The notes under the pieces: model-generated
The model's input: the letters and a program-made list of their open reading frames with translations, nothing else
Databases searched by the model: none
What the model was told of the DNA's origin: nothing
Position numbers and translations under genes: made by a program
Source: Oscillospiraceae bacterium
GTDB lineage: Bacteria > Bacillota > Clostridia > Oscillospirales > Oscillospiraceae
Length of the DNA stretch: 50,949 nucleotides
NCBI GenBank assembly: GCA_017408915.1
Contig: JAFQTS010000003.1
Span: 1-50,949, forward strand
Direction of reading: 5' to 3'
Shown: positions 42,468-50,932 of the stretch, one piece after another
How the letters are laid out: each line of letters opens with the position of its first letter
How positions within the stretch are numbered: position 1 is the stretch's first letter

Positions 42468-43301
42468 TTATTCCTTTCCGTAAGGATCGAATTGTTCAAA
42501 AATCACGGTGCATCCTGCGCCCTCTGCCTCCTGCATCTCGCGGCGGGAGGTGATGGTCCAGCTAAACTCCGCCACGCGGTAGAGGGTGCGGCACAGGCGT
42601 ACCGCCAAGCACTTGCGGTCTGAGAAGCGGTAGGCAATAAAGTCGGGTCTGGTGAGAAAATTGGTCAAGAGATTGCCCAGCATCCACAGCACGAATTTAC
42701 TCTGCTTGCCGCCATCCCCGTGGCGCAGGAACTTCTCGCTCAGCTGTCCCCGCACGATCTCATCGCGGTTGCGCTTGAGCCACATGAGGCAGCGTGGGTC
42801 AAAGGACTCGATGCAGTAGGCCACGCGGTACTTGTCCAGCTCTTCTACCGCCGCGGCGGTGAGGGCATCGTGGTTGCCCCGCTCTGCCTTCAGCTCCACA
42901 ATGATGGGTGCGCGTCCTTCAAAGAGGGAAAGCACCTCACCCAGCAGAGGAATCCGCTCCTCCGTGCCCTCAAGGCGATACTTCTTCAAATCCGCCACCG
43001 TCAAGTCCTCGATCATCACGTCTGCTCCCGCCGTGCGAAGGAGGGAGGCGTCGTGGATCACCGCCAAATTGCCGTCTGCCATCAAGTGGACATCCAGCTC
43101 CACACCGTAGAAGTTATCCAGTGCGCGGCAAAAGGCCGCCATGGAGTTCTCGGGGATGGTGGGCTTATCGTGTAAGCCGCGATGTGCGTAGCGGAAGGTG
43201 CGGAGTGTTTTCATAAAGGGGTGATTCCTGCGGCACTGGATGGCTAAAAACCACAGCTCCAGCAGGATGACGATTACCAACGCGATACAAAGCCAAGTCA
43301 T
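42468..43301 (-). CDS. Glycerophosphodiester phosphodiesterase family protein
   Basis: 277 residues with an N-terminal membrane anchor (about 2-22) and a GDPD TIM barrel: YAHRGLHDKPTIPENSMAAF (catalytic His and Arg), GVELDVHLMADGNLAVIHD (metal ligands Glu and Asp, second His). It would cleave glycerophosphodiesters to glycerol-3-phosphate. The last 50 residues do not show the usual barrel end clearly. ATG overlaps the stop of the transporter gene by ATGA. Confidence 0.9.
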   Translation of the reverse strand: MTWLCIALVIVILLELWFLAIQCRRNHPFMKTLRTFRYAHRGLHDKPTIPENSMAAFCRALDNFYGVELDVHLMADGNLAVIHDASLLRTAGADVMIEDLTVADLKKYRLEGTEERIPLLGEVLSLFEGRAPIIVELKAERGNHDALTAAAVEELDKYRVAYCIESFDPRCLMWLKRNRDEIVRGQLSEKFLRHGDGGKQSKFVLWMLGNLLTNFLTRPDFIAYRFSDRKCLAVRLCRTLYRVAEFSWTITSRREMQEAEGAGCTVIFEQFDPYGKE

Positions 43302-44869
43302 TCGCTTGCCTCCGTATCCTCCATGGCGGTGGGCTTGTCCACCACCGTCAGTTCCTCGGCCTTTGCGCTGTCACCGTGACGGACGAACCACATGGTGAGG
43401 AAGGCCAGCGCCACAAACACGGCGGCGTAGGGGAACAGGATGCGCATACCAAAGGTATCCATCAAAAGACCCGACAGCATGGGGGTGACGATTTGCGCCG
43501 CCATAGAGGCAGTGTAGTAAAAGCCCGTGTACTTGCCCACGTTGCCGCCCGATGCCAGCTCCACCACCATGGGGAAGGAGTTGACGTTGATGGTGGCCCA
43601 GCCGATACCCGCCAGTGCGAACATGGCGTTCATCAAGAGGGTAGAGCTGTTAGCCCCCATAAAGCAGGCCACGAAGAAGGCGGTGGTCAGCATGACGATA
43701 CCTGCCTGAATTGCCCGCTTACGGCCAATCTTGGAGGAGATAAAGCCCACAGGCAGATAGGCGATAATAGCCGCCGCCTGTGCGATGATGAGGGTCAAGT
43801 TATAGTCCTTATGGAGAATGTTGCTGGCGTAGACAGAGTACTTGCTGATAACGGCATTATAGCCGAAGAACCACAGCACGATACTCAGCATAATGAACAC
43901 GAGGGAGCGCTTTTCCTCTTTGGTGAGCTTCCGCGTTGCGGCGCTGCCCTCGGCGGTAGCCTCCTCAATGCCGTATTCAATGCTCTCCTTTTCCATCTCC
44001 GCGCTCCATTTCGGCTCACGGACAGTGAGAAGGAAAATGACGAGAGAGGCCAGCATCAATGCCGCCACCACGCCGAAATAGCCCATGTAGCTCATCATGG
44101 CGTTCTCCACGGCGGCGGTGGCGAACACCATGCCAAGACCCAGTACCAAGATGCCGCCTACGGCGCCCATAAGGTTAATAATGGCGTTTGCCTTGGAGCG
44201 AAGGGGCTTTAGTGTCACATCGGGCATCAGCGCCACGGCAGGCGAACGGAACACCGCCATGGAGAGGAGGACAAACAGCAACAGCACCACAAACACAATG
44301 AGGGTAGAGGGATTCTGTGCCGTCACATCAGCGACGTAGGCTTGACGGGCAGGCACAACGAAGTTGGTATAGTCGCCGTTGGTGACCTCCGCGCCGTCCA
44401 CCGTTACCTTGGCGGTAATGGCGGTGAACTCTGCGCGGCTGAACTCCTCGCTCAGCACGAATTCCACGCCGCTGGGGGTCATCAGCTGGGCATCCTTCTG
44501 GGCATCGTAGATGACCTCAAGACCTGCCACGCTGTCCACCTCGGACACGGCATCAATGTGCTTTAACTGCGCGTTATCGGCAAAGCTGAGGAACACCAGC
44601 AAAATGGCGGCGCACAGCGTACCCACCACAATGAAGGGGGTGCGGCGTCCCGAGCGGTGACGGCACTTATCCGACAGCGTGCCAAACAGGGGCAGTAAGA
44701 TGACCGCCAGCACATTGTCCGCCGCCATGATGACGCCCGACCATGCCTGTGACATGCCGAACTTATTGGTCAAAATCATGGGGATGGTGGCATCATAGGC
44801 CTGCCAAAAGGCGCAGATGAGGAAGAAGGCAAAGCCCACCAAAATCGTCCGCTTATAGTTCAGTTTCAT
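43298..44869 (-). CDS. MFS-type transporter with a large extracellular insert
   Basis: 523 residues, about 12 membrane helices, of the major facilitator / GPH-like group. The block LFGTLSDKCRHRSGRRTPFI between helices 2 and 3 is the family's cytoplasmic loop. An insertion of roughly 80 residues (about 106-185, HIDAVSEVDSVAGLEVIYDA onward) sits between helices 3 and 4 and would be exposed outside; it is not usual for the family. Substrate unknown; sugar or glycoside import is common in relatives. Overlaps both neighbours by 4 bases (ATGA). Confidence 0.85.
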   Translation of the reverse strand: MKLNYKRTILVGFAFFLICAFWQAYDATIPMILTNKFGMSQAWSGVIMAADNVLAVILLPLFGTLSDKCRHRSGRRTPFIVVGTLCAAILLVFLSFADNAQLKHIDAVSEVDSVAGLEVIYDAQKDAQLMTPSGVEFVLSEEFSRAEFTAITAKVTVDGAEVTNGDYTNFVVPARQAYVADVTAQNPSTLIVFVVLLLFVLLSMAVFRSPAVALMPDVTLKPLRSKANAIINLMGAVGGILVLGLGMVFATAAVENAMMSYMGYFGVVAALMLASLVIFLLTVREPKWSAEMEKESIEYGIEEATAEGSAATRKLTKEEKRSLVFIMLSIVLWFFGYNAVISKYSVYASNILHKDYNLTLIIAQAAAIIAYLPVGFISSKIGRKRAIQAGIVMLTTAFFVACFMGANSSTLLMNAMFALAGIGWATINVNSFPMVVELASGGNVGKYTGFYYTASMAAQIVTPMLSGLLMDTFGMRILFPYAAVFVALAFLTMWFVRHGDSAKAEELTVVDKPTAMEDTEASE

Positions 44870-45666
44870 GTGTTGGATTCCTCCATTTTACGATAAAGTT
44901 CGGCAACATCCTCCATGACCCATGTGGGCTGGATGTTCATCTCTTCAATGTCCTGCACCGTGCCCTCACCCGAGAGAACGAACACCGTGTCTATCCCCGC
45001 ATTCACGCCGCAGGCGATGTCGGTATAGAGGCGGTCACCTACCATGACGGCTTCTTCGGATGCAAAGCCTGTCTTTTCAAGGGCCAGATGCACCATGTCG
45101 GGCTGGGGCTTACCGATGAAGCGGGGCGTTTTCCCTGTGGCCTTCGTCAGCATCTGGCAGACGCTTCCGCAATCGGGCACATAGCCGTAGGCGGTGGGGC
45201 AGACCCAGTCGGGATTGGTGGCAAGCCATGTAACGCCGCGGTTTAAGAGGATACAGCTGTCCTCCAATTTTTGGAAGGTAAGCTCCGTATCAAAGCCCGA
45301 GAGGAGCAGGTCAATATCGTCACTCAAGGTATCCCGCACCGCAATCCCTGCGTCCGTCAGCTGACGGCGGAAAGAGGCCGTCCCCGACACATAGCACACG
45401 GCGTTGGGGAACTCCTTTTTCAGCGTGTGAACGGTGGCGTGTACCGAGGTGAGGAAGTCCTCGGGCTCTGCCTCTATCCCAAGGCGGCGGAGCTTTTTTA
45501 CATAGTCCTCCACGCCTTTTGAGGAGTTGTTGGTAAGGAACAGATACCGCCCGCCACGCCCCTTTACGGCGGTGAGGAAGTCCAATACACCGTCAAATAA
45601 ATTGTCGTCCAAATACAGCGTGCCGTCCATATCCAGCAAAAACAGCTTTTTCTCCTGTAAGGACAC
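44866..45666 (-). CDS. HAD-superfamily (subclass IIA, NagD-like) phosphatase
   Basis: 266 residues. Motif I LLDMDGTLYLDD, motif II LTNNSSK, and motif III/IV in KPQPDMVHLALEKTG and MVGDRLYTDIACGVNAG, with the alpha/beta cap of IIA phosphatases. Likely dephosphorylates sugar phosphates or nucleotides. Start is GTG 45666, 9 nt behind GGAGG. First gene of the six-gene unit; divergent from spoVAD. Confidence 0.92.
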   Translation of the reverse strand: MSLQEKKLFLLDMDGTLYLDDNLFDGVLDFLTAVKGRGGRYLFLTNNSSKGVEDYVKKLRRLGIEAEPEDFLTSVHATVHTLKKEFPNAVCYVSGTASFRRQLTDAGIAVRDTLSDDIDLLLSGFDTELTFQKLEDSCILLNRGVTWLATNPDWVCPTAYGYVPDCGSVCQMLTKATGKTPRFIGKPQPDMVHLALEKTGFASEEAVMVGDRLYTDIACGVNAGIDTVFVLSGEGTVQDIEEMNIQPTWVMEDVAELYRKMEESNT

Positions 45667-45722
45667 TGTCCCTCACCTCCGAAAAATGCACATAATATCC
45701 TAATCTATAACGATACCATGTT

Positions 45723-45760
45723 TTTCCCTTTCGCGCAATAATTTTCTCCCAAAAGGGAAA
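45723..45760. promoter_or_regulatory. Inverted repeat in front of spoVAD
   Basis: TTTCCCTTT (45723-45731) and AAAGGGAAA (45752-45760) are exact complements separated by 20 nt, between the divergent HAD and spoVAD genes. I looked for a forespore sigma-G promoter (GNATR...CATNNTA): CATAATA occurs at 45691-45697 but without a fitting -35. Confidence 0.45.
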
Positions 45761-45791
45761 GACTATGGGAAAATGTGAGGTGAATCGAAAC

Positions 45792-46805
45792 ATGGAAATG
45801 AAAAAACTGGGCCGCGTGACCGCTTTTTCCCGTGGTATCAGCCTTCTCTCCTGCGCCGCCGTAGGGGGCAAGCAGGAGGGGGAAGGGCCTTTGGGCCACC
45901 ACTTTGACGAAATCGACACCGATTCTTTCTTAGGCTGTGATTCTTGGGAACAAGCCGAGTCGGAATTGCAGCGCCGCGCGTTGCAGCATGCTCTCCGCAA
46001 GGGCGGCATGACCATGGAGGACTTGGACACGGTGCTGACGGGCGACCTCTTAAACCAGTGCATCGGCGGCAGCTTCGCCCTCCGCAACGAGCCTTTGGCT
46101 GTAGCGGGGCTCTATTCCGCCTGCGCCACCATGGGGGAGGGCTTGGTGCTGAGTTCTCTTTTAATTGCAGGGGGCGCCATGAAGCGCGCGGCAGTCATGG
46201 CCTCGTCCCATTTCTGCGCCGCCGAGCGGCAGTACCGTATGCCTCTGCCCTACGGCAGCCAGCGCAGTCCCACCGCCCAGTGGACAGCCACCGCCGCAGG
46301 CTGTTGCCTCTTGGGCAGGGAGGGGGACGGCCCGTATCTCACCCACGCCATTTTAGGCCGCATTGTGGACATGGGCATTACCGACCCTACCAACATGGGC
46401 GCCGCCATGGCACCCGCCGCCATCGACACCCTCACCGCCCTCTTTCAAGATACCCACACAAAGCCGCAGGACTACGACCTCATCGTCACAGGGGACTTGG
46501 GCGCAGTCGGTCACGGCATTGTGGCGGATTTGATGGGGCGGGATGGCTTTTTGATGGACGAGCGGTATACCGACTGCGGCCTTTTGCTCTATGACCGCAA
46601 AAAACAGGATATGCACGCGGGCGGCAGCGGCGCAGGGTGCAGTGCCTCGGTGCTGTGCGCCTACCTCTTGGAGGGCATCAAGGGGCGGCGGTGGAAGAAA
46701 ATCATCTTCGCCCCCACGGGGGCACTTTTAAGCCCCACCACCACCTTTCAAAAAGAGAGTATCCCCGCCGTGTGCCACGCGGTGGTACTGTCGGCAGAGC
46801 GATAA
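45792..46805 (+). CDS. spoVAD: Stage V sporulation protein AD
   Basis: Thiolase-fold protein needed for dipicolinic-acid uptake into the spore, 337 residues. Family text: SCAAVGGKQEGEGPLGHHFD, LNQCIGGSFALRN, ATMGEGLVLSSLLIAGGAMK, YDLIVTGDLGAVGH and GGSGAGCSASVLCAY. ATG 45792 is preferred over ATG 45765 because GAGGTG lies at the right distance and the length then equals that of known SpoVAD. Followed by spoVAE at 13 bases; spoVAC, which normally precedes it, is not in the window. Confidence 0.95.
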   Translation: MEMKKLGRVTAFSRGISLLSCAAVGGKQEGEGPLGHHFDEIDTDSFLGCDSWEQAESELQRRALQHALRKGGMTMEDLDTVLTGDLLNQCIGGSFALRNEPLAVAGLYSACATMGEGLVLSSLLIAGGAMKRAAVMASSHFCAAERQYRMPLPYGSQRSPTAQWTATAAGCCLLGREGDGPYLTHAILGRIVDMGITDPTNMGAAMAPAAIDTLTALFQDTHTKPQDYDLIVTGDLGAVGHGIVADLMGRDGFLMDERYTDCGLLLYDRKKQDMHAGGSGAGCSASVLCAYLLEGIKGRRWKKIIFAPTGALLSPTTTFQKESIPAVCHAVVLSAER

Positions 46806-46818
46806 GGAGGATAAGGAA

Positions 46819-47178
46819 ATGATGGACTATCTATGGTGCTTTCTCTGCGGCGGCGTACTCTGCGCCGTGGGGCAAATCCTCATTGACCGCACCAATCTCA
46901 CCCCCGCCCGCATTTTGACGGGCTATGTGGTGGCGGGGGTTTTCCTCACCGCCATCGGGGTCTATGAGCCTGTGGTGGCGCTGTGCGGCGCGGGGGCAAC
47001 TGTCCCCCTCACGGGCTTTGGCTACTGTCTTGCCAAGGGGGTGAAGGAATCCGTCGCCGCCGATGGCTTTCTCGGCGTATTTTCGGGCGGCCTCACCGCC
47101 TCTGCCTGCGGAATTGCGGCGGCGGTGGTGTTCTCTTTGCTCTTCGCCCTCTTGGTGCGCCCCAAAGAGAAGCGGTAG
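46819..47178 (+). CDS. spoVAE: Stage V sporulation protein AE (SpoVAEb type)
   Basis: Small membrane protein of the dipicolinate channel, 119 residues, four predicted helices; the start MMDYLWCFLCGGVLCAVGQI and the LIDRTNLTPARIL loop are typical. GGAGG lies 8 nt before the first ATG. Confidence 0.93.
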   Translation: MMDYLWCFLCGGVLCAVGQILIDRTNLTPARILTGYVVAGVFLTAIGVYEPVVALCGAGATVPLTGFGYCLAKGVKESVAADGFLGVFSGGLTASACGIAAAVVFSLLFALLVRPKEKR

Positions 47179-47188
47179 GGTGTTTTCT

Positions 47189-47201
47189 GTGACAATGTCA
47201 C
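47189..47201. promoter_or_regulatory. Palindrome next to the copper ATPase promoter
   Basis: GTGACA-A-TGTCAC touches the -35 of the copA promoter. It resembles, but does not equal, the TACAnnTGTA boxes of CopY/BlaI-family repressors (one base instead of two between the half-sites). Probably the operator of a metal-responsive repressor encoded outside the window. Confidence 0.5.
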
Positions 47202-47230
47202 TTGCAAACAGCGCCCTTTTGTGCTATACT
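47202..47230 (+). promoter_or_regulatory. Copper ATPase promoter
   Basis: TTGCAA (47202-47207), 17 bases, TATACT (47225-47230), about 45 bases before the start codon. Confidence 0.75.
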
Positions 47231-47274
47231 TCCCAACAGTTACCCAACGCTAACTTTGAAGGAAGTGATGATAG

Positions 47275-49770
47275 ATGAAAGAGAATTTCGCCGTAACGGG
47301 TATGACCTGCGCCGCTTGCTCCGCCCATGTGGAGCGCGCCGTAGGGAAACTCAATGGCGTGGAGCAGGTGTCGGTAAATCTGATGCTGGGCTCCATGGTG
47401 GTCAACTATGACGAGGGGCAAGTGACCCCCTTGGACATCATCGCCGCCGTGGAAGAAGGGGGCTATGGGGCACAGCTTGCCGCAGAGGCGGAAAAGCGTG
47501 ACCTCTCCAGCGAAAATGACGCAGAGCTTAAGCAGATGCGCCGCCGCCTTTGGTGGTCGGTGGGCTTCCTTGTGCCCCTATTTTACCTCGGCATGGGGCA
47601 TATGCTGGGCCTTCCCATCCCCACAGTGTTTATGGAAAAACCCATGCTCTATGCGTTGGCGCAGCTGGTGCTGACAGTGCCCATTTTGATTTTCAACCGC
47701 AAGTATTTCACCGTGGGCTTCTCTCGCCTCTTCAAATTGTCCCCCAACATGGACACGCTGGTGGCCTTGGGCGCTGGGGCGGGCATTGTCTACAGCTTGA
47801 TTGAAATGGCGCTGCTGGCAGCGGGCAGGGTAGGGGGCGGCATGCTCCACCTGTACTTCGAGTCGGCAGGCATGATTTGCACGCTGGTGACGGTGGGCAA
47901 GTTCATGGAGACCCGCTCCAAAGGTAAGACAACCTCCGCCATCTCCGCTCTCCTCGCCCTCGTCCCCACCTCCGCTGTGGTGCGCCGTGAGGGCAAGGAA
48001 ATGACCATCCCCGCAGAGGACATCCGCGTGGGTGACACCGTCATCGTCCGACAGGGCGGCGCTATCGGCGTAGACGGCGTGGTGAGCGCAGGCAGCGGCT
48101 CGGTGGACGAGTCGGCGCTGACAGGTGAGAGTATGCCTGTGGAAAAGTCCGTGGGCGATGCTGTCACCTCCGCTACCACTCTTCGCAGCGGTTATGTGGA
48201 GTTCACCGCCACGGCGGTGGGTGATGATACCACCCTCTCCCAAATCGTCCGCTTGATGGAGGAGGCCGCCTCGGGCAAAGCCCCCATCTCCCGCCTCGCC
48301 GATAAGGTCAGCGGCATCTTCGTCCCTGTGGTGATGGTCATTGCCGCTGCCGCCGCGCTGCTGTGGAGCCTCGCAGGCGGGCAGGACATCCACTTTGCCA
48401 TCACCGTTGCTATTGCCGTGCTGGTCATCTCCTGTCCCTGCGCACTGGGACTTGCCACTCCCGTCGCTATCATGGTGGGCACGGGGAAGGCCGCCGAGCA
48501 GGGCATCTTGATTCGCTCCGCCGCCGCGCTGGAGCTGATGGGCCGTGTAAAAACGGTGGTCTTGGATAAGACGGGCACGGTGACGGAGGGTAAACCCCGC
48601 CTCACCGACATGGCCTGCAACAATATCGCCGAAGAAGAACTTCTCCGCCTCGCCGCCGCGGTGGAGCAGCCCAGCGGTCATCCTCTGAGCCTCGCCGTAC
48701 TGGAAGCGGCGGAGGAGCGGGGCATCGAAATTCCCGCCGTCACCGAGTTCGCCCAGCGTGAGGGCGGCGGTGTGTCCGCCATTTGGGAGGGTCACCGCCT
48801 CTACGGCGGCAACGGCAAATACATGACAGAACTGGGCGTGGACATCGCCTACATGGAAAAACTTTCCACCGCGTGGGCAAACGAGGGCAAAACCGTCCTC
48901 TACTTCGCCGCCGAGACCACCCTTTTGGGCGCACTGGCGGTCGCCGACACGGTGAAAGCCGACAGTGCCGCCGCCATCGAAGCCCTGCAAAAGAGCGGAC
49001 ATAAGGTCGTCCTTTTGACGGGCGACAATGAGCGCACCGCCCGCGCCATCGCCGCACAGGTGGGCATCTCCGAAGTCCGCGCCCAAGTCCTCCCCGCCGA
49101 CAAGGCGGCGGTGGTTGCCGACTTGCAGAAAAACGGCGATTTGGTCGCCATGGTGGGCGACGGTGTCAACGACGCCCCCGCCTTGGTGCAGGCCGATGTG
49201 GGTCTTGCCATCGGCGCAGGCACGGACGTTGCCATCCGCTCCGCCGACATCGTGCTGATGAAGAGTACCCTCGCCGATGTGGCCTCTGCGGCGGAACTGT
49301 CCCGCGCCGTGCTGAAGAATATCCGTCAGAATCTATTCTGGGCATTTTTCTATAACGTCATCGCCATCCCCGTGGCGGCTGGCGCGCTGTACCTGCCCTT
49401 CGGCATCTTAATGAACCCCATGCTGGGCGCGGCCTGTATGTCCCTCAGCTCCGTGTGCGTGGTGTCTAACGCATTGCGCCTGCGTACGTGGAAAAGCAGT
49501 CTTTCCCAGCTGAAAAAGGAAGAAATCCAAACAAATAACGAAGAAATTATCATCAAGGAGGAACCCGCTATGAAGAAGGTAATGACCATTGAGGGCATGA
49601 TGTGCATGCACTGCTCCGGCCGCGTGGATAAGGCGCTGAACGCACTGGAAGGTGTCTCCGCCGTGGTGGATTTGGAGGCCAAGACCGCCACCGTCACCGG
49701 CGATGTCAGCGATGACGTGCTCCGCAAGACCGTGGAGGACGCAGGCTACACCGTGGTCAGCATCGACTAA
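47275..49770 (+). CDS. copA: Copper-exporting P1B-type ATPase with C-terminal CopZ-like domain
   Basis: 831 residues. N-terminal heavy-metal domain with GMTCAAC (Cys12, Cys15); membrane ATPase core with TGES, CPC in the membrane (Cys387-Pro-Cys389, copper type), phosphorylation Asp431 in DKTGTVTEG, the SGHPLS motif, and GDGVNDAPAL; then, after a polar linker, a second metal domain with GMMCMHC (Cys777, Cys780). A metal domain at the C-terminus is unusual. The start of that domain has its own ribosome site and ATG (see 49570). GAAGGAAGTGATG precedes the main start. Confidence 0.96.
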   Translation: MKENFAVTGMTCAACSAHVERAVGKLNGVEQVSVNLMLGSMVVNYDEGQVTPLDIIAAVEEGGYGAQLAAEAEKRDLSSENDAELKQMRRRLWWSVGFLVPLFYLGMGHMLGLPIPTVFMEKPMLYALAQLVLTVPILIFNRKYFTVGFSRLFKLSPNMDTLVALGAGAGIVYSLIEMALLAAGRVGGGMLHLYFESAGMICTLVTVGKFMETRSKGKTTSAISALLALVPTSAVVRREGKEMTIPAEDIRVGDTVIVRQGGAIGVDGVVSAGSGSVDESALTGESMPVEKSVGDAVTSATTLRSGYVEFTATAVGDDTTLSQIVRLMEEAASGKAPISRLADKVSGIFVPVVMVIAAAAALLWSLAGGQDIHFAITVAIAVLVISCPCALGLATPVAIMVGTGKAAEQGILIRSAAALELMGRVKTVVLDKTGTVTEGKPRLTDMACNNIAEEELLRLAAAVEQPSGHPLSLAVLEAAEERGIEIPAVTEFAQREGGGVSAIWEGHRLYGGNGKYMTELGVDIAYMEKLSTAWANEGKTVLYFAAETTLLGALAVADTVKADSAAAIEALQKSGHKVVLLTGDNERTARAIAAQVGISEVRAQVLPADKAAVVADLQKNGDLVAMVGDGVNDAPALVQADVGLAIGAGTDVAIRSADIVLMKSTLADVASAAELSRAVLKNIRQNLFWAFFYNVIAIPVAAGALYLPFGILMNPMLGAACMSLSSVCVVSNALRLRTWKSSLSQLKKEEIQTNNEEIIIKEEPAMKKVMTIEGMMCMHCSGRVDKALNALEGVSAVVDLEAKTATVTGDVSDDVLRKTVEDAGYTVVSID
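49555..49572 (+). promoter_or_regulatory. Internal ribosome site and start for a CopZ-like chaperone
   Basis: AAGGAGG (49555-49561), 8 nt, then ATG 49570, in frame inside copA. This is as good a translation start as any in the window, far better than chance within a coding region. Confidence 0.7.
49570..49770 (+). CDS. copZ: Copper chaperone CopZ-like protein from an internal start within copA
   Basis: 66 residues, MKKVMTIEGMMCMHCSGRVD to the copA stop: exactly the length and fold pattern of a free CopZ/Atx1-type chaperone with an MxCxxC-type metal site (MMCMHC). It shares frame and stop with copA, so it may be made both as a domain of the pump and as a separate chaperone. The likely origin is loss of a stop codon between ancestral copA and copZ. 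A free protein is inferred from the ribosome site only. Confidence 0.6.
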   Translation: MKKVMTIEGMMCMHCSGRVDKALNALEGVSAVVDLEAKTATVTGDVSDDVLRKTVEDAGYTVVSID

Positions 49771-49774
49771 GGAA

Positions 49775-49803
49775 TTGACACCGCCGCCGCCATAGGGTAA
49801 AGT
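49775..49803 (+). promoter_or_regulatory. Promoter of the aminotransferase gene
   Basis: TTGACA (49775-49780), 17 bases, TAAAGT (49798-49803), 35 bases before the start codon and right after the copA stop. Confidence 0.65.
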
Positions 49804-49837
49804 AGAGGCAGAAAAACACCAAAACGGGGTGACAGAC

Positions 49838-50932
49838 ATGAAAATCAGAAACGAATTGCTCTCCAAAGTGCGTACCTACGCGGGACATACCCCCCACGTG
49901 ACGGCTGACACGCTGGATTGTTCCATGGGGGTGAACCCCTACGGCTTCCCCGAGGCGGTAAAGGCGGCCTTCACCGCCTTCGACCCCGAGCGATTCTATA
50001 ACTATCCCTCCTCCGATGCCCCCCAGCAGGCCATCGTGGACTACTGGGCGGACTACGCCTTCATCGAGCCCGAGAACATCGTGCTGACAGACGGCAGTGT
50101 GTCGGCGCTGTACTTACTTTGCAACATCCTCGCCAAGAAGGGCGCGGAGGTCATGGGCTTCATGCCCACCTTCACCGACATGGTGGAGTACTCCCGCATG
50201 ATGGCTATGCGCTACGTGGGCATCCCTGCGCGGCAGGAGGACGGCTGGCGTATGGAGGTCAGCGACTTGGTGGATGCCATCAGCGCAGACACCAGTCTTG
50301 TGTACATCGACCGCCCCAATAACCCCACAGGTCAGACCTTGACCCTCGCCGAGGTGGAGCAGATTTTGGCAAGATGTGAGCAGTTGGGTGTCTACTGCAT
50401 CGTAGACGAGGCCTACGGCGACTTCATCCCCCGTGAGGAGTCGGCGGTGACGCTGGGCCCCAAGTATAAGAACATCATCATTGTCCGCACCTTCTCCAAG
50501 GGCTTTGGCTTGGCAGGTCTCCGTGCAGGCTACATCATCACGACGCAGGATTTGATTCGCTACATCTCCAAGGTGTCCAACCCCTTTATGATGAGCGAAC
50601 TGTCCCGTGAGATGGCGGCTGCCGCCCTGTCTGACCGCACCTATGGCGACTCCCACAGCGGCGATTTCATCGCTATGAAAACCGCCCTGCGCGAGGCTTG
50701 CGGCGAGAACCTCACCATGGCCTGCACCGATGACCGCGTGCCCATTTGCCTGCTGCAGCACCGCGATGAGCGGCTCGACTTGCAGGAAGAGCTGATGAAG
50801 CACGGTGTCCTGTGCTGCTCGGGCACGGAGTTTGAGCCCATGGAGCGCAACAGTGTCCGCCTCCGCGTGCCCCGCGCCGAGGAGATGGGAAAGCTCCTCG
50901 CTGCCATCGAAGCTGTTGGAAAAGGCGAATAA
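49838..50932 (+). CDS. Class I/II (fold type I) PLP-dependent aminotransferase, HisC/CobD-like
   Basis: 364 residues. SMGVNPYGFPEAV, the YPSSDAPQQAI region, DRPNNPTGQTL, the cofactor-binding DEAYGDFI and the Schiff-base lysine in RTFSKGFGLAGLRAGYI identify a histidinol-phosphate aminotransferase / threonine-phosphate decarboxylase relative. ATG 49838 is preferred over GTG 49829 since GGGGTG lies 7 nt before it and overlaps the GTG. No histidine or cobalamin genes are nearby, so the substrate is open. Confidence 0.88.
   Translation: MKIRNELLSKVRTYAGHTPHVTADTLDCSMGVNPYGFPEAVKAAFTAFDPERFYNYPSSDAPQQAIVDYWADYAFIEPENIVLTDGSVSALYLLCNILAKKGAEVMGFMPTFTDMVEYSRMMAMRYVGIPARQEDGWRMEVSDLVDAISADTSLVYIDRPNNPTGQTLTLAEVEQILARCEQLGVYCIVDEAYGDFIPREESAVTLGPKYKNIIIVRTFSKGFGLAGLRAGYIITTQDLIRYISKVSNPFMMSELSREMAAAALSDRTYGDSHSGDFIAMKTALREACGENLTMACTDDRVPICLLQHRDERLDLQEELMKHGVLCCSGTEFEPMERNSVRLRVPRAEEMGKLLAAIEAVGKGE

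Noticed and set aside
45691-45697. CATAATA as a sigma-G -10 for spoVAD
   Set aside because: No fitting -35 at 17-18 bases upstream, and the position overlaps the divergent HAD gene's ribosome site.
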